Part shown: piece by piece, positions 26,824 through 35,390 of the stretch
How the letters are laid out: each line of letters starts with the position of its first letter
How positions within the stretch are numbered: position 1 is the stretch's first letter
Source of the DNA: Alcanivorax profundi
GTDB taxonomy: Bacteria; Pseudomonadota; Gammaproteobacteria; Pseudomonadales; Alcanivoracaceae
Direction of reading: 5' to 3'
Length of the DNA stretch: 64,000 nt
Assembly (NCBI RefSeq): GCF_003597125.1
Contig: NZ_QYYA01000001.1
Coordinates: 1,054,001 to 1,118,000, forward strand
The notes under the pieces: generated by a model
Seen by the model: the letters and a program-made list of their open reading frames with translations, nothing else
Told to the model about the DNA's origin: nothing
The model's database searches: none
Made by a program: the position numbers and the translations under genes

Positions 26824-27635
26824 ACTGTGGCCTCCTGTGCTAACAGCGCGTCCAGGATTTCCCGAAACAAAGCGAGCGTCGCCTCGGGTTTTTCGAGCGG
26901 ATACATGTGGGAGCCGTCTGCGATGCGATGTAACATGCCATGGCGCCGAACATGGCGCTGGGCGCTATGCAGGAACGGGGAAGGCGAGTGCCGCCCTGTG
27001 ACAATGGCCCCCGGCACCCTCAGTCGTGGCATGCGCGTAGCCGAAGTGGGGGTTTCACGGAAAATGGCCACCTCGACTTCAGGCCGAAAACGCAGACGCC
27101 AACCCCCGTTAAACGGCTCCAACCCAGCCTTTAGATAGTCATCCAGACAACGTGGATCGAAAGCCCGAAACAACCCCCGAGAACCGAAATAGCCCTCCAC
27201 CGCCGGCCAGTCAGGCCAGAAATCCAACCGCCCCTTGCTCTTGCCTGCTGGCGTCACACGATCAACCTGTTTTGCCAATTTGGCAGCCGCAATCAGCATC
27301 CCATGGATGCCATTCATCATCGGCGGGTCCAGCATGATCAGCGCAGAAAACCACTCCGGGCGTCGCTGGGCGACCAGATACATCAATACGGATCCCAGTG
27401 AATGCCCCGCCCCTACCAGGGGTTTCGGCAATGACGCCAGCTCGGCTTCCAGCTCCAGGCTCAGGCTGTGCCAACCGGCATCGACGGGATAAGACGGATT
27501 GTGGCCAACCCGGTCAATAACATGGAGGGTGTACTCATCCTTGAGAGGGGCCAGAAAAGTGTCATAACTGTGACCAGGAATACCATTGGCATGGGCAAAC
27601 GCCAATACCGGCTTTTGGCCAGAAACTTCAGACAT
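26820..27635 (-). CDS. Alpha/beta hydrolase
   Basis: 271 residues, a second hydrolase in tandem. It has LAFAHANGIPGHSYDTFLAPL, YTLHVIDRVGHNP, and the nucleophile elbow LVGAGHSLGSVLMYLVA. IADGSHMYPLEKPEAT supplies the His. The open frame extends 51 codons upstream, but the ATG at 27635 has GGGAG five bases upstream and starts the fold properly. Its stop overlaps the start of the following hydrolase. Both may act on related esters; nothing in the sequence gives the substrate. Confidence 0.9.
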   Translation of the reverse strand: MSEVSGQKPVLAFAHANGIPGHSYDTFLAPLKDEYTLHVIDRVGHNPSYPVDAGWHSLSLELEAELASLPKPLVGAGHSLGSVLMYLVAQRRPEWFSALIMLDPPMMNGIHGMLIAAAKLAKQVDRVTPAGKSKGRLDFWPDWPAVEGYFGSRGLFRAFDPRCLDDYLKAGLEPFNGGWRLRFRPEVEVAIFRETPTSATRMPRLRVPGAIVTGRHSPSPFLHSAQRHVRRHGMLHRIADGSHMYPLEKPEATLALFREILDALLAQEATV

Positions 27636-27797
27636 GGAATCTCCCTCAAGGTCCACAAGGACCTGGTGTATGTCAGGTGCGACAAAACCACCATCATAGC
27701 CAACTCTGTTTACCCCGGGCCATGTCCGATAACGCCATAGGCAGTCCCGCCTCGGACACCGGCCAATGGTGTACAATGCGCGCACCAAGGAGGCGCT

Positions 27798-28613
27798 ATG
27801 ACCCTGATTTCATTCAATATCAACGGCATTCGTGCCCGTCTGCACCAACTCCAGGCGGTTATCGACAAGTATCAGCCGGCCCTGATCGGCCTGCAGGAAA
27901 CCAAGGTCCACGACCCGGAATTCCCTGAGCAGGCAGTACGGGACATGGGCTACCACCCCTACTATTTCGGCCAGAAAGGTCACTACGGTGTCGCGCTGAT
28001 TACCCGCGAGCCACTGGAATCGGTGCAATACGGCTTCCCTACCGATGAAGACGATGCACAGCGCCGCATGATCATTGGCACACTCAAGCATCGTGATGGC
28101 TCCTTGATCACCGTCCTGAACGGCTATTTCCCGCAGGGGGAAAACCGCGAGCACCCGGTCAAATTCCCAGCCAAGGAAAAGTTCTATCAGGATCTGCAGA
28201 ACTACCTTGATCAGCACCAAAGTCCGGAACAGCAGGTGGTTGTCATGGGCGACTTCAACATCTCCTCAACCGATCTTGATATTGGCATTGGCGAAGCCAA
28301 CCGCAAACGCTGGCTGCGCGAAGGCAAGACCAGCTTCCTGCCGGAAGAGCGCGAATGGTGGGCACGACTGACTGGATGGGGGCTGACGGATACCTTCCGT
28401 CACCAGAACCCGGACACCGATGATGTGTTTTCCTGGTTTGATTACCGCTCCCGCGGATTCGAACGCGAACCCCGTCGGGGACTGCGTATCGATACCTTGC
28501 TGGCCACCGAGTCACTGATGGCCAAACTCAATCAGACCGGTGTGGACTACGAGCTGCGCGGCATGGAAAAGCCGTCTGACCACTGCCCGGTCTGGGCAAG
28601 CTTCAAGGGCTAG
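27798..28613 (+). CDS. xthA: Exodeoxyribonuclease III
   Basis: An apurinic/apyrimidinic endonuclease and 3'-5' exonuclease for base-excision repair. The 271 residues show the family landmarks [20 protein letters not shown] (metal-binding Glu), [40 protein letters not shown] and the C-terminal [10 protein letters not shown] with the catalytic Asp-His. AAGGAGGCGCT lies directly before the ATG. A TACAAT at 27772-27777 may be its -10 box. The next gene follows after five bases. Confidence 0.96.
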   Translation: MTLISFNINGIRARLHQLQAVIDKYQPALIGLQETKVHDPEFPEQAVRDMGYHPYYFGQKGHYGVALITREPLESVQYGFPTDEDDAQRRMIIGTLKHRDGSLITVLNGYFPQGENREHPVKFPAKEKFYQDLQNYLDQHQSPEQQVVVMGDFNISSTDLDIGIGEANRKRWLREGKTSFLPEEREWWARLTGWGLTDTFRHQNPDTDDVFSWFDYRSRGFEREPRRGLRIDTLLATESLMAKLNQTGVDYELRGMEKPSDHCPVWASFKG

Positions 28614-28618
28614 GCGCC

Positions 28619-29647
28619 ATGAAGATCAAACTGCACCCTGAAAAACTCAAGGCCAATCTGGATTCCGTCGGCTTCCTGATCGACCTGTTCATGATCGCCC
28701 TGGTGCTGTTCAACCTGGGTTTGATCCTGTTCGACTGGTTATTTCAGGTGCAGTTTGTTCAGTCCGGCCTCGCGACACTGTTGCCGGCGTTTCATGATTT
28801 TTACCGCGATACCATTCACAACGACTTCCTGTTCTATGATCTCTGCTTTGTAGCAGTGTATCTGACCGAATTTGTCGTTCGCTGGATTGCGGCCATTGTC
28901 CGAAACACCTACCACCGCTGGTTTTTTTACCCTTTCGCGCACTGGTATGACTTGCTGGGGTGTATTCCGGTCGGCAGTTTCCGCTGGCTGCGGATTCTTC
29001 GTGTCGTCAGCCTGCTGCTGCGGCTACAACGCATGGGCATTATTGATCTGTCCCAGACCTGGCTCGGCCAGACCCTGATCAAGTACTACACCGTGGTGGT
29101 CGAAGAAATTTCTGATCGGGTGGTCATCAATGTGCTGAGCGGCGCCCAGAAGGAAATCGGGGGCGGCAGCCCATTACTGCATCGTATCGAGTCTGAGGTT
29201 CTGGCCCCGCGGCAAGACCGGCTGGTGCAGTTCATCGCCGAGCGCATTGCGACTGCGACACGCAAGACCCATGGGGAATACCGGGATGAACTGGCTGGCT
29301 ACTTTGCCCACCTTACCGATGAGGCCATCGTTCGGACCCAGGCAGGACGGCGATTGGCCGCGATCCCCGTCGCGGGTCCCAGAGCCATCGCGCTGCTAGG
29401 GGAGGCAGTGCGCGAAACAGGGTCGGCATTTGTGGACCAGTTGGTCGACGATCTGGCCTCACCCGCCCATCGCCCGCAACTGGAACAGCTGCTGCACGAC
29501 GCCATTGGCGCTGCCATGGGTGAAGAAGGTGAGCAACTTGACTCATTGGTGCGCGACACCCTGATGGACATACTGGAACAGATCAAACAGCAAGTCGCTG
29601 TCCAGCAATGGAAGCTGGAAGAACAGGACGACACTGCCCAAAACTGA
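28619..29647 (+). CDS. Voltage-sensor-like membrane protein without a pore domain
   Basis: 342 residues. Four hydrophobic segments lie in the first 140 residues and resemble S1-S4 of voltage-gated channels. S2 has Tyr81-xx-Glu84-xxx-Arg88, like the charge-transfer centre; S3 has Asp111 (HWYDLLGCIP). S4 carries arginines at 122, 125, 128, 135 and 138 (FRWLRILRVVSLLLRLQRMG). No S5, selectivity filter or S6 follows. The remaining 200 residues are soluble, helical and partly charged. It could be a voltage-sensing or proton-conducting protein, or a structural relative labelled ion transporter. It starts five bases after xthA and precedes a response regulator and kinase. Confidence 0.78.
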   Translation: MKIKLHPEKLKANLDSVGFLIDLFMIALVLFNLGLILFDWLFQVQFVQSGLATLLPAFHDFYRDTIHNDFLFYDLCFVAVYLTEFVVRWIAAIVRNTYHRWFFYPFAHWYDLLGCIPVGSFRWLRILRVVSLLLRLQRMGIIDLSQTWLGQTLIKYYTVVVEEISDRVVINVLSGAQKEIGGGSPLLHRIESEVLAPRQDRLVQFIAERIATATRKTHGEYRDELAGYFAHLTDEAIVRTQAGRRLAAIPVAGPRAIALLGEAVRETGSAFVDQLVDDLASPAHRPQLEQLLHDAIGAAMGEEGEQLDSLVRDTLMDILEQIKQQVAVQQWKLEEQDDTAQN

Positions 29648-29691
29648 TACTCTCGAACCACGGGGAAATGACCATTACCACCGGGATCAGC

Positions 29692-30192
29692 ATGGATAAC
29701 AACACTAACACCACCACCGATGCGGACAACGACCTGCCCCGCCCCAGGGTATTGATGGTCGATGACACCCCCCAGAATCTGGTCGCCCTGGAAGTGGTAC
29801 TGGAAGACCTCGATTGTGAGCTCGATAGTGTCACCAGCGGCGATGCCGCCCTTGCCCGCCTGCTAAAGCATGACTATGCACTGGTGTTACTGGATGTGCA
29901 GATGCCGGGCATGGACGGCTTCGAGGTCGCGGAACTAATGCGATCTCATCAGCGTACCCAGACGATTCCTATTATTTTCGTCACCGCCCTTTCCAAAGAA
30001 ACCCGCTTTGTCCAACAAGGTTATCGCTGTGGCGCCGTGGATTACCTGTTCAAACCCATTGAACCTATGCTATTGCAGAGCAAGGTAAACTTTTTCCTGG
30101 GGCTGGATCGACAGAAAAAACGACTGGAGGCCAAGCTGGCACAAGCCAGACGGTCGGAAGCGCAGATGAAAGCCCTGTACGGGGAGCAATGA
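29692..30192 (+). CDS. Stand-alone response regulator
   Basis: 166 residues with one receiver domain (about 18-135): the acidic pair MVDD, phospho-acceptor Asp68 (LLDVQMPGMDG), Thr98 (FVTAL) and Lys121 (FKPI) are all present, so it should be phosphorylated. A short coiled-coil tail follows (DRQKKRLEAKLAQARRSEAQMKALYGEQ), with no DNA-binding or enzyme domain. The start at 29692 is chosen over ATGs upstream because of spacing, but its ribosome site is weak; 29668 is a possible alternative. No histidine kinase is adjacent; the next gene is a Ser/Thr kinase. Confidence 0.9.
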   Translation: MDNNTNTTTDADNDLPRPRVLMVDDTPQNLVALEVVLEDLDCELDSVTSGDAALARLLKHDYALVLLDVQMPGMDGFEVAELMRSHQRTQTIPIIFVTALSKETRFVQQGYRCGAVDYLFKPIEPMLLQSKVNFFLGLDRQKKRLEAKLAQARRSEAQMKALYGEQ

Positions 30193-30243
30193 TCCCTGTA
30201 AAAAATCGGGAACGTTGTCAGGACGACACACAAGCAGTAAATC

Positions 30244-31473
30244 ATGGCCTTAAGACTTCCGGGATACCGAATTACCGAACGGCTGGGCAAGGGCGGGATG
30301 GCCCATGTATTTCTGGCCACACAGCATTCCTTTGAGCGTCAGGTGGCGATCAAGATCCTCACGCCAGCCCTTGCGCTGGAACCGCGCTTTGCCGAGCAAT
30401 TCATGCGAGAAGCGCGCACCGTTGCCAGTCTCAACCACCCTCATATCGTGCCGGTATACGACGTTGGCGAATATGAAGGCTATTATTATTTGAGCATGGA
30501 ATACGTGACCGGCGGCAACCTCAAGCAGCGTACCCGCAATGGTATGGGCCCCAGCGATGCCGAATCCGTTCTGCGTCAACTGGCCAGTGCACTGGACTAT
30601 GCTGGACAACACGGCTTCATCCACCGTGACGTCAAGCCCGACAACATCATGTTCCGGGGGGACGGCTCCGCCTTGCTGATGGATTTTGGCATCGCCACCA
30701 ATGCGCTGAAGTCCAATGATCTGGCTCAACAGAACACCGCCATCGGAACACCTAAATACATGAGCCCCGAGCAGCACCGTTCGCAAGTGCTGACATTACA
30801 ATCGGATCTGTATTCATTGGGTTGTGTGTTCTACGAAATGCTCTGTGGAGACCCACCTTACCAAGCCGCAGATCCTGCTGCGATGGCTCAGGCCCACTTG
30901 CGCAACCCTGTTCCACTGCTACCGCTGAAGCTACGCCATTACCAACCCCTGGTACGGAAACTGATGGCCAAAGACCCGGCCGACAGGCCCGAGAGCGGTG
31001 GTGAAGTGATTGCCTTGCTGGATAATCTCGAGGGGGCGCCGGAGCACTACGGCAAAGAGCGGGCACGTTACCGACCGCAGGAGAATGGCCCAAACGCCCC
31101 CCTGACGCCCAGGCTTCGCCTTAAGGAAAGCAAGGAAGGCCTGAGTTGGCGCGGCACACTCTACCGCTATGATGTGTATCTGGTCGCCGATGACTTTGAA
31201 CAGTTTCAGGATCACTTCCCGGTACTCAAGTCGGCATTGCTGGATTGGCATGAACAGCGCGGCAGTCGCTGCAAGTCAGTGACAATCAAGGCCACGATTC
31301 ATCCCTGGATCAGTGCTCGGGTGAAAGAGTATCTGAAAGGGTTACGTCAACTTGAAGGCATGACCTTCCTGTCTCGCCTGCCGATTACCTTGAATCTGGT
31401 GGGCTCCGATGGTGAGCCTATTGAACGACTGCAGTGGCAAGCGGACCAACCAGACGATACCTCGAAGGCTTAA
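30244..31473 (+). CDS. Soluble eukaryotic-type Ser/Thr protein kinase
   Basis: 409 residues. The kinase domain (about 8-265) has all the active-site elements: GKGGMAHVF loop, Lys37 in VAIKIL, the alpha-C Glu (REARTVASL), HRDVKPDN with Asp129, and DFG at 147-149. The activation-loop end is GTPKYMSPEQ, followed by DLYSLGCVFYEMLCGDPPY. Unlike PknB there is no membrane segment and no PASTA repeat. A C-terminal domain of about 120 residues (about 285-400, LSWRGTLYRYDVYLVADDFEQFQ...) is not recognised. It lies 51 bases after the response regulator and is probably cotranscribed with it. Confidence 0.93.
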   Translation: MALRLPGYRITERLGKGGMAHVFLATQHSFERQVAIKILTPALALEPRFAEQFMREARTVASLNHPHIVPVYDVGEYEGYYYLSMEYVTGGNLKQRTRNGMGPSDAESVLRQLASALDYAGQHGFIHRDVKPDNIMFRGDGSALLMDFGIATNALKSNDLAQQNTAIGTPKYMSPEQHRSQVLTLQSDLYSLGCVFYEMLCGDPPYQAADPAAMAQAHLRNPVPLLPLKLRHYQPLVRKLMAKDPADRPESGGEVIALLDNLEGAPEHYGKERARYRPQENGPNAPLTPRLRLKESKEGLSWRGTLYRYDVYLVADDFEQFQDHFPVLKSALLDWHEQRGSRCKSVTIKATIHPWISARVKEYLKGLRQLEGMTFLSRLPITLNLVGSDGEPIERLQWQADQPDDTSKA

Positions 31474-31518
31474 ACCGCTGGGGAAACCGAAAGCCTGTAA
31501 GCCTCTGTTATCATGACA

Positions 31519-31549
31519 TAAAAAAAGCACCAACCGGGGTTGGTGCTTC
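31519..31549. terminator. Bidirectional terminator between the kinase gene and sixA
   Basis: A perfect 10-base stem AAGCACCAAC (31525-31534) with its complement at 31539-31548 and a CGGG loop. On the minus strand it is followed by seven T, which suits the end of gpsA-sixA transcription. On the plus strand it follows the kinase stop with a weaker T stretch. Confidence 0.8.
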
Positions 31550-31739
31550 AATTTCTGCCTAATGTCACGATGCAAGGAGTCATCGCCTTCCCCCCTTAGG
31601 GGTGGTTCCGATGACGCGGTCAGGAGTCTGCCATGCGTTCATGCGTCATCAAGGTCAGATTACGTCAGCGGGCGTTTGGCTGCCCAGTGCCAATCGGCGA
31701 ACGGTCGAAGTTCCGCTATCGAGGGTCGATTCTGGCCGA

Positions 31740-32216
31740 CTAACGGCTCGCCATGCTCTCCCCGGGACTACGCAGCCACATCAACCTTGCACCATCGGCT
31801 GCCGCCACATCCATGTCCAGACACGCTACCGTCCCCACAGAGAAACCAATGCGGCTGGTATGCCCCGTCCACAGGGCTGTCAGCTGGGCTACAAACGGCA
31901 TATGACTGACCAGAACGGTATTCTCTCTTGGCGGGTTCGCCAACAGCCAGTCAAACAGGGCCTGGGGCGATGCCTCTGGCACAAGAGAGTCACATTCCTG
32001 CCTCGCCAAGCCTCCGTAAACCTGGTCAATGCAGTCTGCGGTTTGCTGGGCCCGCACATAAGGGCTGGCCACCAATGCAGACACCACAATGCCGCTCTCG
32101 CGCATCTGCTGCCAATGTGCCAGTAACGCAACGCGACCACTGTCCGTCAGTGGCCGCAGATCGTCGCTGGGCGCCATGGCCACCGCCTGTCCATGGCGGC
32201 TGATAAACAGCTTCAT
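31740..32216 (-). CDS. sixA: Phosphohistidine phosphatase SixA
   Basis: SixA removes phosphate from histidine phosphotransfer proteins such as NPr or ArcB. The 158 residues start MKLFISRHGQA with the catalytic RHG motif, and have VVSALVASPYVRAQQTAD and the second His in VLVSHMPFVAQL. Its ATG overlaps the gpsA stop by four bases. The gpsA-sixA pairing is common in gammaproteobacteria. Confidence 0.95.
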   Translation of the reverse strand: MKLFISRHGQAVAMAPSDDLRPLTDSGRVALLAHWQQMRESGIVVSALVASPYVRAQQTADCIDQVYGGLARQECDSLVPEASPQALFDWLLANPPRENTVLVSHMPFVAQLTALWTGHTSRIGFSVGTVACLDMDVAAADGARLMWLRSPGESMASR

Positions 32217-33244
32217 TGGCTGGCCCCGGCTAGCTGGAATTCCACATCGTGCTTGTATTCACCACTCATCAGATTCTGGATCATCAACTGGAGAGGCTGC
32301 TGCTTGTAGACGATTTCATGCAGTGCCGTCGCCAAGGGCATATAGACATCCAATTCAGAGGCTTTGTCGGCCACCAGCTTGATGGTGTTAATCCCTTCTG
32401 CCGTTTGCCCCAAGGTGGCCACCGCTTCATCCAGGGATTTTCCCTGCCCAAGCTGAAAGCCCACCTGATAGTTCCGTGAGAGGCTGGAAGTACAGGTGGC
32501 GATAAGATCCCCAACCCCGGACAGGCCCAGGAACGTCATCGGGTTGGCGCCCAGTTCCACCGCGAAGCGGCTCATTTCAGCCAACGCACGGGTGATCAGG
32601 AAGCTGCGGCTGTTTTCACCCACACCAATAGCCGCCGCCATGCCTGACGCCACCGCATAGATATTCTTGAGCGCACCGCCAAGCTCGACCCCATAGATAT
32701 CCGGGTTGTCATACACCCGGAAGTAGTCGCAGCTCAGCGCCGACTGGACAGTCTGGCACAGCTCACTGTCGGGACTGGCGATCACTGTCCCGGTAAATTT
32801 CTGTTCGACGATTTCCTTGGCCAGATTGGGGCCACTGAGCACACCGATACGGGTGTGTGGCCAGTACTGATGCAACAACTCGCTCATCAGTAAAAAGCCA
32901 TCGGCATAGATGCCCTTGGTACAACTGATCACCAGAGTGCCATCGGGCACCCACTGCCGGGCTTGCTCGAGTACCTCCGCAAACGCCTTGCTGGGGATCG
33001 CCACAAACACCATGTCCGCCTTGCTGAGGGCTTCCTCCAGGCTATCAGTGGCCATGACACCATCGGGTAGCTCCGCCCCCGGCAGGTAACGGCTGTTTTC
33101 CCGGTCGAGATTAATGGCCGCGGCGGTTTCCGGATCACGAACCCAGAGGCTCACTCCATGGCCATTCGCCGCCAGGATACTGGCCATGGCAGTGCCAAAA
33201 CTGCCTCCACCCAGGATGGCGGCATTGTATTTCTGCTGCGTCAT
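32213..33244 (-). CDS. gpsA: Glycerol-3-phosphate dehydrogenase [NAD(P)+]
   Basis: GpsA makes sn-glycerol 3-phosphate from dihydroxyacetone phosphate for phospholipid synthesis. The 343 residues carry the NAD loop AAILGGGSFGTAMASILAANGH, VSCTKGI-like VISCTKGIYADGFLL, GPNLAKEIVEQKFTGTVIAS, the catalytic Lys in YGVELGGALKNIYAVASGMA and FLGLSGVGDLIATCTS. The ATG at 33244 is the family start. It leads the operon with sixA. Confidence 0.97.
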   Translation of the reverse strand: MTQQKYNAAILGGGSFGTAMASILAANGHGVSLWVRDPETAAAINLDRENSRYLPGAELPDGVMATDSLEEALSKADMVFVAIPSKAFAEVLEQARQWVPDGTLVISCTKGIYADGFLLMSELLHQYWPHTRIGVLSGPNLAKEIVEQKFTGTVIASPDSELCQTVQSALSCDYFRVYDNPDIYGVELGGALKNIYAVASGMAAAIGVGENSRSFLITRALAEMSRFAVELGANPMTFLGLSGVGDLIATCTSSLSRNYQVGFQLGQGKSLDEAVATLGQTAEGINTIKLVADKASELDVYMPLATALHEIVYKQQPLQLMIQNLMSGEYKHDVEFQLAGASQ

Positions 33245-33280
33245 AAGAACGCCTTTTTACTGCTTTTGGGCATCATAAAG

Positions 33281-33438
33281 CAGTTAACCGTGAATAGTGA
33301 ACAGTTAACCGGTTCCTGTATTTTTCCTTTCGAATAACGAATGAGGCCGCACCCAAGCCCGGGCGCGGCCTCAAATCGCGACTCAGATACAAGCCTGATT
33401 CGCGCAGCTATTAACTATTAACTGTTAATTATTAACTG
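33281..33438. repeat. Structured repeat element C (AT-rich inverted arms, GC-rich core hairpin)
   Basis: About 158 bases between gpsA and htpG. The left arm (33281-33310) and right arm (33410-33438) are built of GTTAAC/TTAACTGTT-like units and are inverted relative to each other with several mismatches. Between them a GC-rich hairpin has arms GAGGCCGC (33343-33350) and GCGGCCTC (33365-33372). The right arm runs into the last codons and TAA stop of htpG. The hairpin may also end htpG transcription, though only a weak T stretch follows. Confidence 0.6.
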
Positions 33439-35275
33439 CACTTACTAGCATCTGATGCATGCGACGAGCCGTGGCCGCCGGATCTTTCGGCAACTGCCCC
33501 TCGGCCAGCATGGCCTGATCGAGCAACAACGCGGCAAGGTCGTTGAAACGCTCACCGTCGTCCACCGTCCCCAGCGCCTTGAGCAGATCATGATCCAGGT
33601 TCACTTCCAGCACCGGCTTGTTCTCCGGTACCGGTTGACCGGCCGCTTCCAGCATCCGGCGCATTTGTGGGCCCAGTTGATCTTCAGCCAACACCAGACA
33701 AGAAGGCGAATCCACCAGTCGGCGAGTCGCGCGGACGCTTTCTACCTGCTCTGCCAGGCTGTCTTTCAATCGTGCCACCAGCGGGTTATCGCTTTCTGCC
33801 TCCCCGGCAGCCTCGTCCAGGTCCAGCTCTCCGCGTGCGGCATTGACCAGTTTCACGTCCTTATAGCTGTCCAGATAACTCACCATCCATTCGTCGACGG
33901 GGTCACTCAGCAACAGGACTTCAATGCCCTTTTTACGGAATACCTCCAGGTGCGGACTGTTCAGCGCCGCAGAGGGAGTGTCAGCAAGCAGATAATAGAT
34001 GCTCTCTTGCTCAGCCGGTTTACGCTCAAGGTAGGCATCAAGACGGGTAACGCCCTCTTCCTCATGAGTAGACGCAAAACGCAACAGGGCGGCGATAGCT
34101 TCACGGTTATCCGCATCCTCGCCAATACCTTCTTTCAGAACCTGTCCAAACTGACTCCAAAACGCCTTGTACTGCTCTTCATCGTTACTCAGCTTCTTGA
34201 GCATCTGCAGAACACGCTTGGTCAGAGCCGCACGAATTTTCTGCACAGGCCCATAGTCCTGCAGGAGCTCACGGCTGACATTCAAGGGAAGGTCGGGCGC
34301 GTCGATCACGCCCTTCACAAAGCGGAGATACTGAGGCAGAAACTGCTCGGCATCATCCATGATGAAAACACGCTGTACATACAGTTTCAGGCCGCGATTG
34401 GCATCGCGATGATACAAGTCAAACGGGGCACGGGCCGGCAAGTAAAGCAGGCTCGTGTATTCCAGGGCGCCCTCAACCTTGTTGTGACTCCAGCTCAAGG
34501 CATCCTGAAAGTCATGGCTGATATGCTTGTAGAAGCTCTGGTATTCCTCATCGGAAACTTCCTGCCGTGGGCGCTGCCACAGTGCAGTAGCCGAGTTGAG
34601 AGTTTCACTACTCTCCTCAGCGTCACCCTCAGCGGGCGTCAGCAAATTAATCGGAAAGGCAACGTGGTCGGAATACTGATTGATCACCTGGCGAATCTTG
34701 AACGGATCCAGAAAATCCCGGGCATCGTCACGTAGATGCAGTATCACGGCGGTGCCTGGCTGCAAACGCTCAATACCTTCCACGGTAAACTCACCCTGGC
34801 CGTCACTCTCCCAGCGGACCCCTGAGGCCTTATCGCTGCCGGCCTTGCGCGTCTCGACGGTGACCTTGTCAGCAACGATAAACGCGGAATAAAAACCCAC
34901 GCCAAACTGGCCGATGAGCTGGGCATCCTTCTTCTGGTCACCACTGAGCTGGGCAAGAAACTTCTCTGTACCAGAACGGGCAATGGTGCCGAGATTGTCC
35001 ACCACATCGCTTTCATCCATGCCGATGCCGTTATCGGCCACGGTCAGCGTACCCGCCTCCTTGTCGATGGTCAGGGTGATTGCCGGCTCCGCGCCCTCCC
35101 CGATCAAGGCAGGATTATCCAGAGACTGGAAACGCAGCTTGTCGCAGGCATCCGAGGCATTGGATACCAGCTCACGCAGGAAAATCTCGCGGTTGCTGTA
35201 CAGCGAGTGGATCATCAGGTGCAACAGACGGGAGACTTCCGCCTGAAAACCATGGGTTTGTTTTTCTGTAGACAC
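33425..35275 (-). CDS. htpG: Molecular chaperone HtpG (Hsp90)
   Basis: HtpG is the bacterial Hsp90, an ATP-dependent cytoplasmic chaperone. The 616 residues start STEKQTHGFQAEVSRLLHLMIHSLYSNREIFLRELVSNASDACDKLR and have DNGIGMDESDVVDNLGTIARSGT, LIGQFGVGFYSAFIVAD and DAPDLPLNVSRELLQ. The GTG start at 35275 is preceded by AGGAG six bases upstream, which places it eight codons inside the open frame. The 3' end enters repeat element C: the last codons and stop are made of the repeat's TTAAT units. Confidence 0.97.
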   Translation of the reverse strand: MSTEKQTHGFQAEVSRLLHLMIHSLYSNREIFLRELVSNASDACDKLRFQSLDNPALIGEGAEPAITLTIDKEAGTLTVADNGIGMDESDVVDNLGTIARSGTEKFLAQLSGDQKKDAQLIGQFGVGFYSAFIVADKVTVETRKAGSDKASGVRWESDGQGEFTVEGIERLQPGTAVILHLRDDARDFLDPFKIRQVINQYSDHVAFPINLLTPAEGDAEESSETLNSATALWQRPRQEVSDEEYQSFYKHISHDFQDALSWSHNKVEGALEYTSLLYLPARAPFDLYHRDANRGLKLYVQRVFIMDDAEQFLPQYLRFVKGVIDAPDLPLNVSRELLQDYGPVQKIRAALTKRVLQMLKKLSNDEEQYKAFWSQFGQVLKEGIGEDADNREAIAALLRFASTHEEEGVTRLDAYLERKPAEQESIYYLLADTPSAALNSPHLEVFRKKGIEVLLLSDPVDEWMVSYLDSYKDVKLVNAARGELDLDEAAGEAESDNPLVARLKDSLAEQVESVRATRRLVDSPSCLVLAEDQLGPQMRRMLEAAGQPVPENKPVLEVNLDHDLLKALGTVDDGERFNDLAALLLDQAMLAEGQLPKDPAATARRMHQMLVSAVNN

Positions 35276-35390
35276 AACAGACTCCTGAAGCAGTATCAAA
35301 CTGTCAGGAGAATGAGGCCAAAGGCGGGATTTTCAAGTGCCAGCAGGGCTGGATGTCGGTATTGTAGACTGTCACTATTAGTGGCGGATA

